From CAYQVO01 sp964421085 (lineage in GTDB: Bacteria; Bdellovibrionota_C; UBA2361; CAYQVO01): DNA of 64,000 nucleotides. The DNA is taken from assembly GCA_964421085.1 (NCBI GenBank), contig CAYQVO010000017.1:1-64000 (forward strand). The letters run 5' to 3'. The notes beneath the pieces are model-generated. The model worked only from the letters and a program-made list of their open reading frames with translations, did not search any database and had not been told where the DNA came from. Both the position numbers and the translations under genes were made by a program. Below, in pieces: positions 11,197 through 19,325 of the stretch (positions are counted from its first letter, which is position 1; every line of letters starts with the position of its first letter).

Positions 11197-11742
11197 TTAC
11201 GCCATCAAATTTTTCCGAATCTTGTCGAGCGATCCCTGGATCGACCCGTCCAGCACAAGATCGCCCGCTTTTACCACGAGTCCCCCGATAAGCCCGGGAT
11301 CCACTTCCCATGAAACCGAAACCATCGGGCTGTAGTCATGCTTCATGCGGGTGACGATTTCGCCCTTTTCGTCATCAGTCAGCGGAAATGCCGAAACAAC
11401 AGTGACATTGAGGAGCGCGCGCAGTTCGTCCACAAGCGCCGCGAACGTAAGTGCGACTTCGGGAATGAGATACAGCCTTCCGTTCTTAAGGAGCAGAATC
11501 AGGAAATTTGCAAAGCGATCGTCGTCGGATCGAACGTAATGAGCGATTTCACGGCACGCTTCGAGACGCTGCTCCATTGGGAAGGCGGGATTTGTAAGGC
11601 CTTCGCGAAGCTCAATGTTGTCAAGCCAGGTATCGCGGAGCGAAAAAAAGGCCGCTTTTATGTGCTCGAGCTTATCGTGATCGTAGAGCTCAAATAGAGC
11701 TCTCGAATATCTTTTAGCGAGGCGCAGATTAGATTTTCTCAC
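11197..11742 (-). CDS. atpH: F1 ATP synthase delta subunit
   Basis: Delta links the top of F1 to the peripheral b stalk. The 181-residue protein has the N-terminal RYSRALFELYDHDKLEHI six-helix region, LLLKNGRLYLIPEVALTFAALVDE in the middle, and the C-terminal SWEVDPGLIGGLVVKAGDLVLDGSIQGSLDKIRKNL signature. The start is GTG, preceded by GGAG with 9 nt spacing. It lies 13 nt upstream of atpA and follows atpF. Confidence 0.93.
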   Translation of the reverse strand: MRKSNLRLAKRYSRALFELYDHDKLEHIKAAFFSLRDTWLDNIELREGLTNPAFPMEQRLEACREIAHYVRSDDDRFANFLILLLKNGRLYLIPEVALTFAALVDELRALLNVTVVSAFPLTDDEKGEIVTRMKHDYSPMVSVSWEVDPGLIGGLVVKAGDLVLDGSIQGSLDKIRKNLMA

Positions 11743-11767
11743 TACAGTTGACTCCTTTCCATCTCCC

Positions 11768-12385
11768 TTACAGATTCAGCATCTGTTTAAACCCATCCAT
11801 TACTTTGTCGCGGCGCGGCCTGTCGGATTCAGGCGTCACGCGCTCTTTCAGTCTTCTTGCCGCGTTTGCAAGGACATGTTCTGCAAGCTCTCTGCGAACT
11901 CCCAGCTCAGCCCGGGCGCGTTCGGAGGCTGCAGTTTCATGCGCTCTCTGGAACGCCCTTTCGCACTGCCTTTTCGCATCTTCAAGTATTGCATCCCGTT
12001 CGATAAGTGTGTCTTTGCGGATCTGCTCTTTGATCCTTCGCACCTCCTCTTCGACGTTATCGAATCTCTCATGGGCGGTTTCCAGAGCAGTTACGGCTTT
12101 CTCCAGTTCAGCAGCCGCACCTTTTACTGCACGGTCGATTCCCTCCCTTCTCTCAGCCCACATTCTCGGTATCTCTTTTCTCAGAAAGAAATAAAGAAGA
12201 CCAAGATAAAGAAGGAAATTAACCCAGTACGGAATGAGTGCGAGCGGGCTCGCGCCGTGATGGGCCCCGCCTTCAGACGCGCAAGCAAGCGAAGGGGCAA
12301 GCATGAGAACGAGCGCCGGCGCGAAGATTGCCGCGTTCTTCGCCTTCGTCTCACGCCTCGCAACGATGGGCGGCATTTCAGTCAT
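11768..12385 (-). CDS. atpF: Fo ATP synthase b subunit
   Basis: Peripheral stalk subunit. A hydrophobic segment near residues 18-36 (APALVLMLAPSLACA) looks like a signal or first helix. The second segment IPYWVNFLLYLGLLYFFLRK is the usual membrane anchor, followed by a long charged coiled coil of about 130 residues. The frame is open to 12427, but the ATG at 12385 has GGAGG 9 nt upstream and overlaps the stop of the b' gene, so translation is probably coupled. An alternative ATG is at 12376. Together with b' it makes a heterodimeric stalk, as in several phyla with split ATP synthase operons. Confidence 0.88.
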   Translation of the reverse strand: MTEMPPIVARRETKAKNAAIFAPALVLMLAPSLACASEGGAHHGASPLALIPYWVNFLLYLGLLYFFLRKEIPRMWAERREGIDRAVKGAAAELEKAVTALETAHERFDNVEEEVRRIKEQIRKDTLIERDAILEDAKRQCERAFQRAHETAASERARAELGVRRELAEHVLANAARRLKERVTPESDRPRRDKVMDGFKQMLNL

Positions 12386-12854
12386 TTCGCCGGCCCTCCT
12401 TCCCCTGTTGAGACTCGAGCTTTCCAAGCAGAAGATTTACGAGACTTTCCTCCATGCCACGCACATCTCTTCTGACATCCTGGTGCGCGCGCGCAAGAGC
12501 GGCTCTCTCGCCGTCGAGAACATGGCGGGCCTGAGCTTCAGCATTTTCAAGGAGTCTTGCGGCGTCCTTCTTCGCAGCATCGAGAGTTTTAAGTTTTTCC
12601 AGCGTTGCGGCCGTTCTTGCTTCGGCAATCCTTGCCTCGAATCTGGCCCTCAGTTCTTCTGCCGACCTGCGATTCGCAGCTGCTTCGTTAAGTGCGCCTT
12701 CGCTTGCTGCCTCCCTTGTTTCAATGAGCTGGATGTACGGAGCGATGACTTTCCTGCCGAAAATACGGCAAAAAAGGTAAAACAGAACCATGCCGATAAG
12801 GATCATCGGTATGTCTGCCGGGAGCAGAGAAAATTTCTTTAAGATTGCTTCCAT
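12378..12854 (-). CDS. atpF2: Fo ATP synthase b' subunit
   Basis: A 158-residue protein with one N-terminal membrane helix (IPMILIGMVLFYLFCRIFG, about residues 15-33) followed by APYIQLIETREAASEGALNEAAANRR and a long charged coiled coil. This is the b' type that pairs with AtpF in the peripheral stalk. It is the first atp gene of the cluster and lies about 54 nt after the bactofilin gene. No atpB (a) or atpE (c) gene is present in the window, so the membrane sector must be encoded elsewhere. Confidence 0.88.
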   Translation of the reverse strand: MEAILKKFSLLPADIPMILIGMVLFYLFCRIFGRKVIAPYIQLIETREAASEGALNEAAANRRSAEELRARFEARIAEARTAATLEKLKTLDAAKKDAARLLENAEAQARHVLDGERAALARAHQDVRRDVRGMEESLVNLLLGKLESQQGKEGRRND

Positions 12855-12908
12855 ATTATCAATCGAAAACCGGCATTCTGACCTTAACGCCGCACTCGGG
12901 GAGTGGCG

Positions 12909-13259
12909 TCAAGGTTGTTTTGCTTCTTTCGGTGCAACCTTCATGGAGCAGTGGCCTTCAAACACAACGCCCTCTTCCACGCTCAACTGCTCCGCAGAAA
13001 TATTACCTAAAACTTTGGCGGGCTTCTTCAAAGCAAGAGATTTCCCGGCAACGATGTCGCCATTGACGGTGCCTTGAATGAAAATGTCGGTGCCGGTGAT
13101 TTTTGCTTTAATGACAGCAGTCTGCCCTATGACCAGTTTGTCCTTGCAGTTAATCTCACCTTCTACTTCGCCGTCGAGCTGAACAGGGCCAGAGAAGACC
13201 AGTGTGCCTGTTACTTTTGAGCCGGCACCAAGAAGTGCCTCACCTTGCCCGGTTGCCAT
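12909..13259 (-). CDS. Bactofilin
   Basis: Bactofilins are small beta-helical proteins that polymerise spontaneously and scaffold cell-shape, stalk or ParABS-related structures. This 116-residue protein shows the repeating turn pattern of the family: VTGTLVFSGPVQLDGEVEGEI, LVIGQTAVIKAKITGTDIFIQGTVNGDI and KVLGNISAEQLSVEEGVVFEGHCSM, flanked by short disordered tails with a Lys/Pro-rich C-terminus. GGAGG lies 4 nt before the ATG. It sits between parB and the ATP synthase genes. In Myxococcus a bactofilin scaffolds ParABS, so a functional link to the neighbouring parAB is plausible but inferred. Confidence 0.92.
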   Translation of the reverse strand: MATGQGEALLGAGSKVTGTLVFSGPVQLDGEVEGEINCKDKLVIGQTAVIKAKITGTDIFIQGTVNGDIVAGKSLALKKPAKVLGNISAEQLSVEEGVVFEGHCSMKVAPKEAKQP

Positions 13260-13296
13260 GGAACCTCCGATTCAGATCGAATAAGTTGACCTTTTA

Positions 13297-13326
13297 TAAT
13301 TAGCTTTTAAAGGGCTGGAAAGTCAA
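13297..13326 (-). promoter_or_regulatory. Candidate sigma-70-type promoter for bactofilin-atp operon
   Basis: On the minus strand TTGACT (13326-13321) and TAATTA (13302-13297) are separated by 18 nt, in the 104-nt spacer between parB and the bactofilin gene. The start codon follows about 37 nt downstream. This is pattern matching only. Confidence 0.4.
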
Positions 13327-13363
13327 ATAAAACGACCGGGGAAACAGTGTTTGGCCGGCCGCG

Positions 13364-14368
13364 TCACTTCTTCAACAATAGGTCCACCACCCTGCTCAGT
13401 TCCTCTTCCGAAAAATACTCGATTTCAATCCGGCCCCGCCCGCTGTTCTTATGACGGATAGCGACACGAGTTCCAAGTACCCTTCGAAGCTCATCCTCCA
13501 CTTCACCAAAATGACCAGGCAGGATTTTTTTTCGCGATTTCTTATCGATTCCGGGCCGGCCTGAACTTCTGCCCGTATCCAGGACGACAACGCGGGCAAC
13601 AATGGTTTCCAGATCTCTTACAGACAGACTTTCAGCGATAACTTTTTTCGCGAGGCTTATCTGCGCTCCGGGTTCCTTTACACTGAGAATTGCCTTTGCA
13701 TGCCCAATCGAGATCTTTCCTTCACTGATATAGTTGAGCAGTTCCTGCGGCAGTTTAAGGAGGCGCAGCATGTTGGCGATACTGCTCCGGTCTTTGGCCA
13801 CTCGCTCTGCAATCTCGCCGTGAGTGAGGTGGAACTCACTCGCCAGACGCTCGTATGCCCTCGCCTCTTCAACCGGGTTCAGGTTCTCACGCTGAACATT
13901 TTCGACGATTGAAATCTCGAGCGCGTCTCTGTCATTTAAGTCTCTAATTATCGCTGGAATGCTCGATAGTCCCGCCATCTGCGCTGCGCGCCATCTTCGC
14001 TCGCCGGCGACGATCTCATACGCACCTTCCGGACTCATCCGTACAAGCACCGGCTGCAGAACGCCGAGTTCCTTTATGGACTGCGCGAGCTCATTGAGTT
14101 CAGTCTCCTTAAAATCTTTTCTGGGCTGGTGTGGATTATGTCTGACCTTGTCGATCTCGATATAAGCAACTCCCCCGCCCGCTGCAGGCTTCTGCGGTTC
14201 TGGTGCCGACGTCTCAAGCGATCCCGGGATTACGTGCATCGCGGGCGGAACCTTTTGCTGAGTGTCCTCTTCCTGTGTCACGACAGTTTCTCTCTGGTGC
14301 GCAAAGACTGGAACTGCCGGCCCTGTGGAAATAAGCGCACTCAACCCTCTTCCAAGCTTTTTACTCAT
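13364..14368 (-). CDS. parB: Chromosome partitioning protein ParB
   Basis: ParB is a CTP-dependent DNA clamp that loads at parS and spreads. The 334-residue protein has the N-terminal MSKKLGRGLSALI typical of chromosomal ParB, HNPHQPRKDF, the CTP-binding GERRWRAAQMAGL and ENVQRENLNPVEEARAY motifs, then the helix-turn-helix LTHGEIAERVAKDRSSIANMLRLLKLP and IGHAKAIL. The C-terminal dimerisation segment IEIEYFSEEELSRVVDLLLKK is complete. It follows parA by 45 nt. A parS-like site occupies the spacer. Confidence 0.96.
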   Translation of the reverse strand: MSKKLGRGLSALISTGPAVPVFAHQRETVVTQEEDTQQKVPPAMHVIPGSLETSAPEPQKPAAGGGVAYIEIDKVRHNPHQPRKDFKETELNELAQSIKELGVLQPVLVRMSPEGAYEIVAGERRWRAAQMAGLSSIPAIIRDLNDRDALEISIVENVQRENLNPVEEARAYERLASEFHLTHGEIAERVAKDRSSIANMLRLLKLPQELLNYISEGKISIGHAKAILSVKEPGAQISLAKKVIAESLSVRDLETIVARVVVLDTGRSSGRPGIDKKSRKKILPGHFGEVEDELRRVLGTRVAIRHKNSGRGRIEIEYFSEEELSRVVDLLLKK

Positions 14369-14398
14369 AATCTTCCTGTATAATCGGATACTTAGACA

Positions 14399-14414
14399 TG
14401 TTCCACGTGGAATC
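14399..14414. promoter_or_regulatory. parS: parS-like site between parA and parB
   Basis: The sequence TGTTCCACGTGGAATC matches the conserved bacterial parS pattern (TGTTNCACGTGNAACA) except at the last two bases. It touches the parA stop codon and lies 30 nt before the parB start. Confidence 0.8.
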
Positions 14415-15214
14415 TAAAAGTTCGCTGCTTCCTTTGTAACCGGCGGAACGCCACGAACCCTCTGGTCTATCTCTGCTGCCAGGGCATGATACGCCTTTGC
14501 ACCTGCAGAACTCACATCATACATGCAGATTGGAAGGCCGTGACTCGGAGCCTCTGAGAGCCTGATGTTTCTTGGAATTCGGGTATCAAACATGGCGTCC
14601 TTGAAGAACCCCCTTGCCTCACTCTCGACTTCGGTGGAGAGATTCGTCCGCGAATCGACCATGGTCATAAACACTCCCAGTATTTCCAGTCCCGGGTTAA
14701 AGGTCTGCTGGACAAACTGGATCGTCCTCATCAGTGCTGAGAGCCCCTCAAGCGCATAGTATTCAGCCTGAAGCGGGATCAGCACTTTCTGAGCAGCTCC
14801 AAGAGCGTTCAATGTCAGCAACCCGGATGATGGCGGGCAGTCAATCAGTACATACTCAAAACCGGATGCTATCAACGCCAGCTCGGTCTTCAGTATAAGC
14901 TCCCGGCCCGGTGTGCGGCCAAGCTCGACTTCGAGCGCGACAAGATCGTCCGATGAGGGTGCGACTGCCAGTGTCGGGATCTGGCTTTGAAGGAGGATCT
15001 GCGAAAGGGGCATTCGGCCAAAGAAAACATCGTAGAGATCGCCCCCCTCTTCCGGCGGCTCGATTCCGAGACCGCTCGTTGCACTGCCCTGTGGGTCGAA
15101 GTCCAGAAGAAGCACCTTTCGGCCCATTAATGCGAGTTCCGCAGAGAGACTTACTGCGCTTGTTGTCTTTCCAACGCCGCCCTTTTGATTTGCAATCGCG
15201 ATTACTGACGTCAT
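14414..15214 (-). CDS. parA: Chromosome partitioning ATPase ParA (Soj)
   Basis: A 266-residue deviant-Walker ATPase that moves ParB-parS complexes over the nucleoid. The N-terminal IAIANQKGGVGKTTSAVSLSAELA contains the deviant Walker A KGGVGKTT. LLLDFDPQGSATSGLG, the Walker B-like VLIDCPPSSGLLTLNAL and PLQAEYYALEGLSAL follow. There is no N-terminal DNA-binding extension, so it is the short chromosomal Soj type. It is the first gene of the par-bactofilin-atp run, with parS-like sites on both sides. Confidence 0.96.
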   Translation of the reverse strand: MTSVIAIANQKGGVGKTTSAVSLSAELALMGRKVLLLDFDPQGSATSGLGIEPPEEGGDLYDVFFGRMPLSQILLQSQIPTLAVAPSSDDLVALEVELGRTPGRELILKTELALIASGFEYVLIDCPPSSGLLTLNALGAAQKVLIPLQAEYYALEGLSALMRTIQFVQQTFNPGLEILGVFMTMVDSRTNLSTEVESEARGFFKDAMFDTRIPRNIRLSEAPSHGLPICMYDVSSAGAKAYHALAAEIDQRVRGVPPVTKEAANF

Positions 15215-15243
15215 ATCTGCTCGTATGAAAATAGGAGGGAAAA

Positions 15244-15259
15244 CGTTCCACGTGGAACA
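15244..15259. promoter_or_regulatory. parS: parS-like site upstream of parA
   Basis: CGTTCCACGTGGAACA contains a perfect 14-bp palindrome (15245-15258) matching the parS core. It lies 30 nt before the parA ATG, where ParB binding could also repress the operon. Confidence 0.85.
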
Positions 15260-15347
15260 TCGCGTATACTGCCAGCGAATTTTTCGGAATTCAAGAAAAA
15301 ACGTGCGTTATTTTAAGAAACTTGAAGTAATAGATTAGAACGGTGAT

Positions 15348-16514
15348 TTACTTTGTTCCCAGTATCGCAGACACATCCGCAAACGCCTCGAGCAGCAGAT
15401 CGATGTGCGTCTCGTTATGCGAAAGGTTAATCAGGACACGCAGAATTGCGCCCGCATCGAGGAAGGCTCCTTTTGGAATGACCTCCGTAAGGAAACCACG
15501 GCTGACAAGCGCTTCTGCAAATCTGGAAGCCGCTGAATATCTCTCAAAGGGAATGCACACAAGCGGATAGGCGCACTCGTCAACAGTAAACCCGGAAGAT
15601 ATAAGGCCACGCTTAAGCCGCAACCCGAGTGCTTTAAGCCTCTCGCGACCGGATGAATTCAGTTCCACAGCATTGAGGGCAGCTTCCATGCCGGCGGCAA
15701 GAGGTGGGGGCAGGGCGCCTTCCGCTGCAAATGTCCGGGACTGGTTTACAAGAAAATCAATCAATGCCCGGTCGCCCGCAACAAAAGCACCGATCCCGGA
15801 AAGTCCAAACGAAAGGGGGCCATAAGAGCAAAAAGGACGCGGACCAGGGGAGAGAAGTTCAAGACAACCTCCGCCTCTCAGGCCCGTAACGCCAAGAGAG
15901 AAACTCTCATCGACGATCACAACCGCTTTATGCTCATCAGCAAGCCTCATGACATTTTGAAGATCAGCCTGAGTGCCGCGAAGAGGAGAGACAGTCTCAA
16001 TGAAAATCAATTTCCTGAATGATTCCGGCACCTTCTCAAGCTCGACGGCGAGAGTGTCAAGGTCTTCAGGATTAAAGGATGCAATGCAGCCATTGACCAG
16101 AAATGCCGCATCGGCAACTGGACTCTGCAGAAGTTCATCCACTATTGCAACACACCGCTCGTCAAGAAGGGCGGTGACCAGCGAGAGTACTGACTGGTTG
16201 CGAGAGGTAAAGAGGACAGCGCTTTCAAATCCCAGGAGGCGGGCAATCCGCTGCTCGAGAGCAAGGTGATGCACAAAAGTGCCACACGAGAGCCGGGGAT
16301 TACATCCGAGCCCGACACTCTCGAGTTCGCGATGGATGACTCTAATAATATCCGGACTTGAAGTAACGCAAAAAAGATCCCATTTTGTAAAATCAACGAG
16401 CTTCTTTTCTCTGAAAATGACGTTCGCGCCGTCCCTTGAGCGCAAAGGAGTCATTTCCCGAAAGCGGTTTGAAGCTCGAAGTCTTTCAATCTCAAGCTTG
16501 AGATCAGGAGGCAT
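15348..16514 (-). CDS. Oxoamine-synthase-family protein lacking the PLP lysine (SPTLC1-like)
   Basis: The 388-residue protein has the full fold of the alpha-oxoamine synthase family (BioF, Kbl, serine palmitoyltransferase): a CGTFVHHLALEQRIARLLG segment, the central VVIVDESFSLGVTGLRGGG and GIGAFVAGDRALIDFL. In active members the PLP Schiff-base lysine lies in TLSKALG. Here the aligned string is PLSFGLS, with Phe at position 236 (codon 15807-15809). The His of D-E-A-H is also Phe (F205), and the His that stacks on PLP (in LSHASLLEA of BioF) is lost too. This is the pattern of the inactive eukaryotic subunit SPTLC1/LCB1, which supports a catalytic partner. No partner is in the window. The start overlaps no gene but is 6 nt after the prfB stop, so coupling is likely. 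It is unlikely to be an active BioF. Confidence 0.8.
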   Translation of the reverse strand: MPPDLKLEIERLRASNRFREMTPLRSRDGANVIFREKKLVDFTKWDLFCVTSSPDIIRVIHRELESVGLGCNPRLSCGTFVHHLALEQRIARLLGFESAVLFTSRNQSVLSLVTALLDERCVAIVDELLQSPVADAAFLVNGCIASFNPEDLDTLAVELEKVPESFRKLIFIETVSPLRGTQADLQNVMRLADEHKAVVIVDESFSLGVTGLRGGGCLELLSPGPRPFCSYGPLSFGLSGIGAFVAGDRALIDFLVNQSRTFAAEGALPPPLAAGMEAALNAVELNSSGRERLKALGLRLKRGLISSGFTVDECAYPLVCIPFERYSAASRFAEALVSRGFLTEVIPKGAFLDAGAILRVLINLSHNETHIDLLLEAFADVSAILGTK

Positions 16515-16520
16515 GGCTCA

Positions 16521-17646
16521 TCATTTCGCGATTTGATTCAAATCACTCAGCAGATACGACTCGATAAACGGATCAATTTCACCATCTAATACGGCATCAA
16601 CGGAAGAGGTTTCGTGATCTGTCCTCAAATCTTTAACGAGCCTGTAAGGCTGCATAACATAGGAGCGAATCTGGCTCCCAAAATCAATCTGTTGTCGCGC
16701 ACCCTTGATTTCATCCATCCGCTCATCCTGTCTCCGTTTTTCCAGGTCGTAGAGTTTGGCCTTCAATATCTTCATGGCCGTTGCTTTGTTTTTATGCTGC
16801 GAGCGCTCATTCTGGACTGCGACCACTATTCCGCTTGGAATATGGGTGATCCGCACCGCTGAATCGGTCTTGTTTACGTGCTGGCCGCCGGCACCCGAAG
16901 AGCGGTAGGTGTCGATCCGCAGATCCTTCTCATTTATGTCGACTTCTATCTCTTCCTCGATGTCGGGGGTAACAGAAACCGACGCAAAAGAGGTGTGGCG
17001 GCGGGCATTTGAATCGAAAGGGGAGATGCGGACAAGACGGTGCACTCCCTGTTCGGAGCGAAGGTGTCCATATGCAAAATTTCCTTCGATAAGAACGACC
17101 ACGTTCTTCAGGCCCGCGACTTCGCCTGGCTGATAGTCAAGTTCTTCGAGTTTAAAGCCCTTGCGTTCAGCCCACCGGATATACATGCGGTACAGCATCT
17201 CAGCCCAGTCCTGGGCTTCCGTGCCTCCTGAGCCTCCATTGATTTCGACAATTGCGTTGTTGTGATCGAACTGACCGCTCATCTTGCACAGGAACTCGCG
17301 CTTTAAAACCTCTGCCTCGAGCGATGCAAGTGATCCCTCGCATTCCTTAATAAAATCAGGGTCCTGCGTGTCGACTGCAAGTTCAAGCGCCGTTTCGGTG
17401 TCGCCAAAAAGCTTTTCAATACGCGCCATTGTATCAATGACGTCATGTGCGGCGGCGCGTTCCTTTGAAAGGGACTTTGCCTTGTCCGGATCGCTCCAGA
17501 AATCGGGCTGCTGTGAGATTGCTTCTAACTCCCTGAGGCGTTCCTGACGTCCAGCGACGTCAAAGGAACCTCCTCAGGGCTTCAAGCTGCCCTGTGATCC
17601 GTGCCAGTTTTGACCGGACTTCTGATGGTTCGAATATAATGGCCAT
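16521..17646 (-). CDS. prfB: Peptide chain release factor 2 (programmed +1 frameshift)
   Basis: RF2 releases peptides at UGA and UAA. Codons 1-28 run from the ATG at 17646 to CTT, followed by an in-frame TGA (17562-17560). A +1 shift skips the T at 17562 and reads on from GAC, giving about 374 residues in all (E. coli RF2 has 365). The second frame carries the anticodon-mimic motif SPFD (RISPFDSNARRHTSF), the catalytic GGQ in SSGAGGQHVNKTDSAVRITH and a standard C-terminus. Because RF2 itself recognises this UGA, the gene is autoregulated. This is a normal feature, not a pseudogene. The oxoamine-synthase-like gene follows directly. Confidence 0.95.
17560..17574 (-). promoter_or_regulatory. prfB programmed frameshift site
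   Basis: On the minus strand AGGAGG (17574-17569), a 3-nt spacer TTC, CTT and TGA followed by C reproduce the E. coli geometry (AGGGGG-TAT-CTT-TGA-C). The internal Shine-Dalgarno-like element and the slow UGA drive the +1 slip. Confidence 0.93.
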
Positions 17647-17700
17647 GGAGTGTTAAGTTACCTCGAACACCGGAAGAGGCGCAATATCGAAGGAACCGGT

Positions 17701-18900
17701 TCAGGCCGGCTTCGCATACCTGCCCATAAAGAGAATCGCGCCGCTTTTGTTTTCTCTTATCAGATAAATAAACGGATGGTCTGCGGTGAAAGTCACCGGC
17801 TCTTCTTCCCGGATGGGCCCGGCGGAACCTGCCATCATCATGACTGCGGTGGCTGCGGCTGCCTCCGTGCCTCGTTCATCCACGCGGACTCTGGCCTTGT
17901 GAAGGACATCCCCGATATAAAGCCTGCGCTCGAGGGGCAGGGGGGCAATGTCACCTGAGATTCCCGAAAAGTCGGCTTTATTCAGATCAAACGCGTCTCC
18001 GGCACCGGCTTTTTTCAGAATTTCTGCAAGCGATGCGCTCATCTCGGCTTCGAACTTCGGGATTGTCAGCGAAACTCTTCGCATTCGCTGTCCTTCGATG
18101 GTCCCGGCCAGGTTTTCCGCATCCAGTTCGGCTTCGACCTTTGAAAGCCCGGTTCTTTCTTTTGGAAGAATTATGCACAACGATACGTCAGCAGAGCGAT
18201 AGGGCATCAGGACCAGCTGGTACAGATCAGTCTCCGCATAATCATATTTTGAAAGAGTCGACATGAACTCCGTCTGGAAGCTCTCACTTCCCGAATGAAA
18301 GAAAGGAGCTTCGTGCGTATCCTGCTTATCGAACTCATGCCTCCAGTACCCAAGCATGTAGATCGCGCTTGCAAGAATGACTCTTGTTCCGCCGGTTACT
18401 GATCTTTCGCTGAGCAGGTCTTTAATCATCCCTTTCGTATTCTCTTCGACCCATTTATTGATCCTGCCCACAGCATCCTTCGGCGTCGAGAACATGAAAG
18501 CTTCCGAGTGAAAGAGGTTTGCAAGGGCAGTGTTGTATTCAGGCAGGACCTGATATCCCTCTTTTATCCATTCCGAATTCGCTACTGCGAGATTGAAATC
18601 AACTTTCGATTTGAACGGCTCAAGATTTTCATTGATGCCTTTTACCGCGGCCTCAAAGGCAGCGTCATCCTCCGGAAAATGCACCGCGCGGGCAAGCTGA
18701 CTTCTTGTCTCGCCCCTTGCGCCTTCGTACGCCATCGCAAGAGCTGTGTAGATGCTGTACGGAGAAAAAAAGACGTTTTCACCCTCTTTTGCAAGGTGCC
18801 GGTACATAGAGAAGCCGAACTCGTTGAGGCCCGATGTCTGAGCGTGCGCGGCTGGGAGAGTGGAAGAAAGAAGAAAGAGAAGGGGCAGAAGTTTTTTCAT
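17701..18900 (-). CDS. Secreted serpin (serine protease inhibitor)
   Basis: A 399-residue serpin with an N-terminal signal peptide (about residues 1-20, ending SSTLPAAHA). Family landmarks are NVFFSPYSIYTALAMAYEGARG near the N-terminus, NKWVEENTKGMIKDLL, VILASAIYMLGYW, and the C-terminal DHPFIYLIRENKSGAILFMGRY. The reactive-centre hinge ERGTEAAAATAVM has Gly at P15, Thr at P14 and Ala at P12-P9, the pattern of inhibitory serpins that can insert the loop. The scissile bond falls in the following Met/Ala/Gly stretch, so P1 is a small or Met residue, suggesting elastase- or subtilisin-like targets (inference). It lies alone between the nuoN remnant and prfB. The target protease is unknown. Confidence 0.93.
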   Translation of the reverse strand: MKKLLPLLFLLSSTLPAAHAQTSGLNEFGFSMYRHLAKEGENVFFSPYSIYTALAMAYEGARGETRSQLARAVHFPEDDAAFEAAVKGINENLEPFKSKVDFNLAVANSEWIKEGYQVLPEYNTALANLFHSEAFMFSTPKDAVGRINKWVEENTKGMIKDLLSERSVTGGTRVILASAIYMLGYWRHEFDKQDTHEAPFFHSGSESFQTEFMSTLSKYDYAETDLYQLVLMPYRSADVSLCIILPKERTGLSKVEAELDAENLAGTIEGQRMRRVSLTIPKFEAEMSASLAEILKKAGAGDAFDLNKADFSGISGDIAPLPLERRLYIGDVLHKARVRVDERGTEAAAATAVMMMAGSAGPIREEEPVTFTADHPFIYLIRENKSGAILFMGRYAKPA

Positions 18901-18933
18901 GAGGAGTAATCTAACAGATGTCAGGCCGGCGAA

Positions 18934-19158
18934 TCACCCTCTTTTTCCCGGGGGAAATATATGAAAACGAATCGAACAGCATTCCTCCGCGGCGGTAAGA
19001 ACATGGAACTTCCCGATGAACCCGGCTGCAAATGGAATTCCCGAAAGGGAGAGAAACATCAGGGTAAAATCAGCAGCGGGGAACGGATGACGCCAGGCAA
19101 GGCCTTCATGATCTGAAACTGAGGGGCCTCGCATTTCCGGCAGACATCGAGGCGACAA
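18934..19158 (-). pseudogene. NADH-quinone oxidoreductase subunit N (nuoN) remnant
   Basis: A short frame reads GLAWRHPFPAADFTLMFLSL followed by SGIPFAAGFIGKFHVLTAA. It matches the conserved LxxLAGIPPxxGFxGKFxxF helix of NuoN-type proton-pumping subunits. Nothing else of the roughly 450-residue protein is recognisable on either side, and after TAA the frame loses sense. It is a scrap of a once larger gene. The rest of the 18901-19325 spacer shows no other gene that I can support; a 14-codon plus-strand frame at 19278 is too short to trust. Confidence 0.6.
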
Positions 19159-19325
19159 GCAGGCACATGCGGCGTGACGGTGGGCGAGGTGAGGGGATTA
19201 GTCTCCTGTGTTCCCGCGTGAAAATAAACCCGGGTATTTACAGCAGGCGCGCGATCCTGTTCTTTTTTAGAAGGGGGATGAACATCATGTCAGGAGGAGG
19301 AAACAGCGGCAACTGCGTTTGAAAG

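Noticed and set aside
17560..17562. In-frame TGA early in prfB, looking like a broken gene
   Set aside because: The surrounding AGGAGG and CTT-TGA-C form the standard programmed frameshift signal.
17693..17702. GAACCGGTTC palindrome before the serpin stop
   Set aside because: Short palindrome with no second copy or promoter context; chance is likely.
19278..19322. Very short plus-strand frame (14 codons) before fliG
   Set aside because: Too short and without conservation evidence; composition is Gly/Asn/Ser only.
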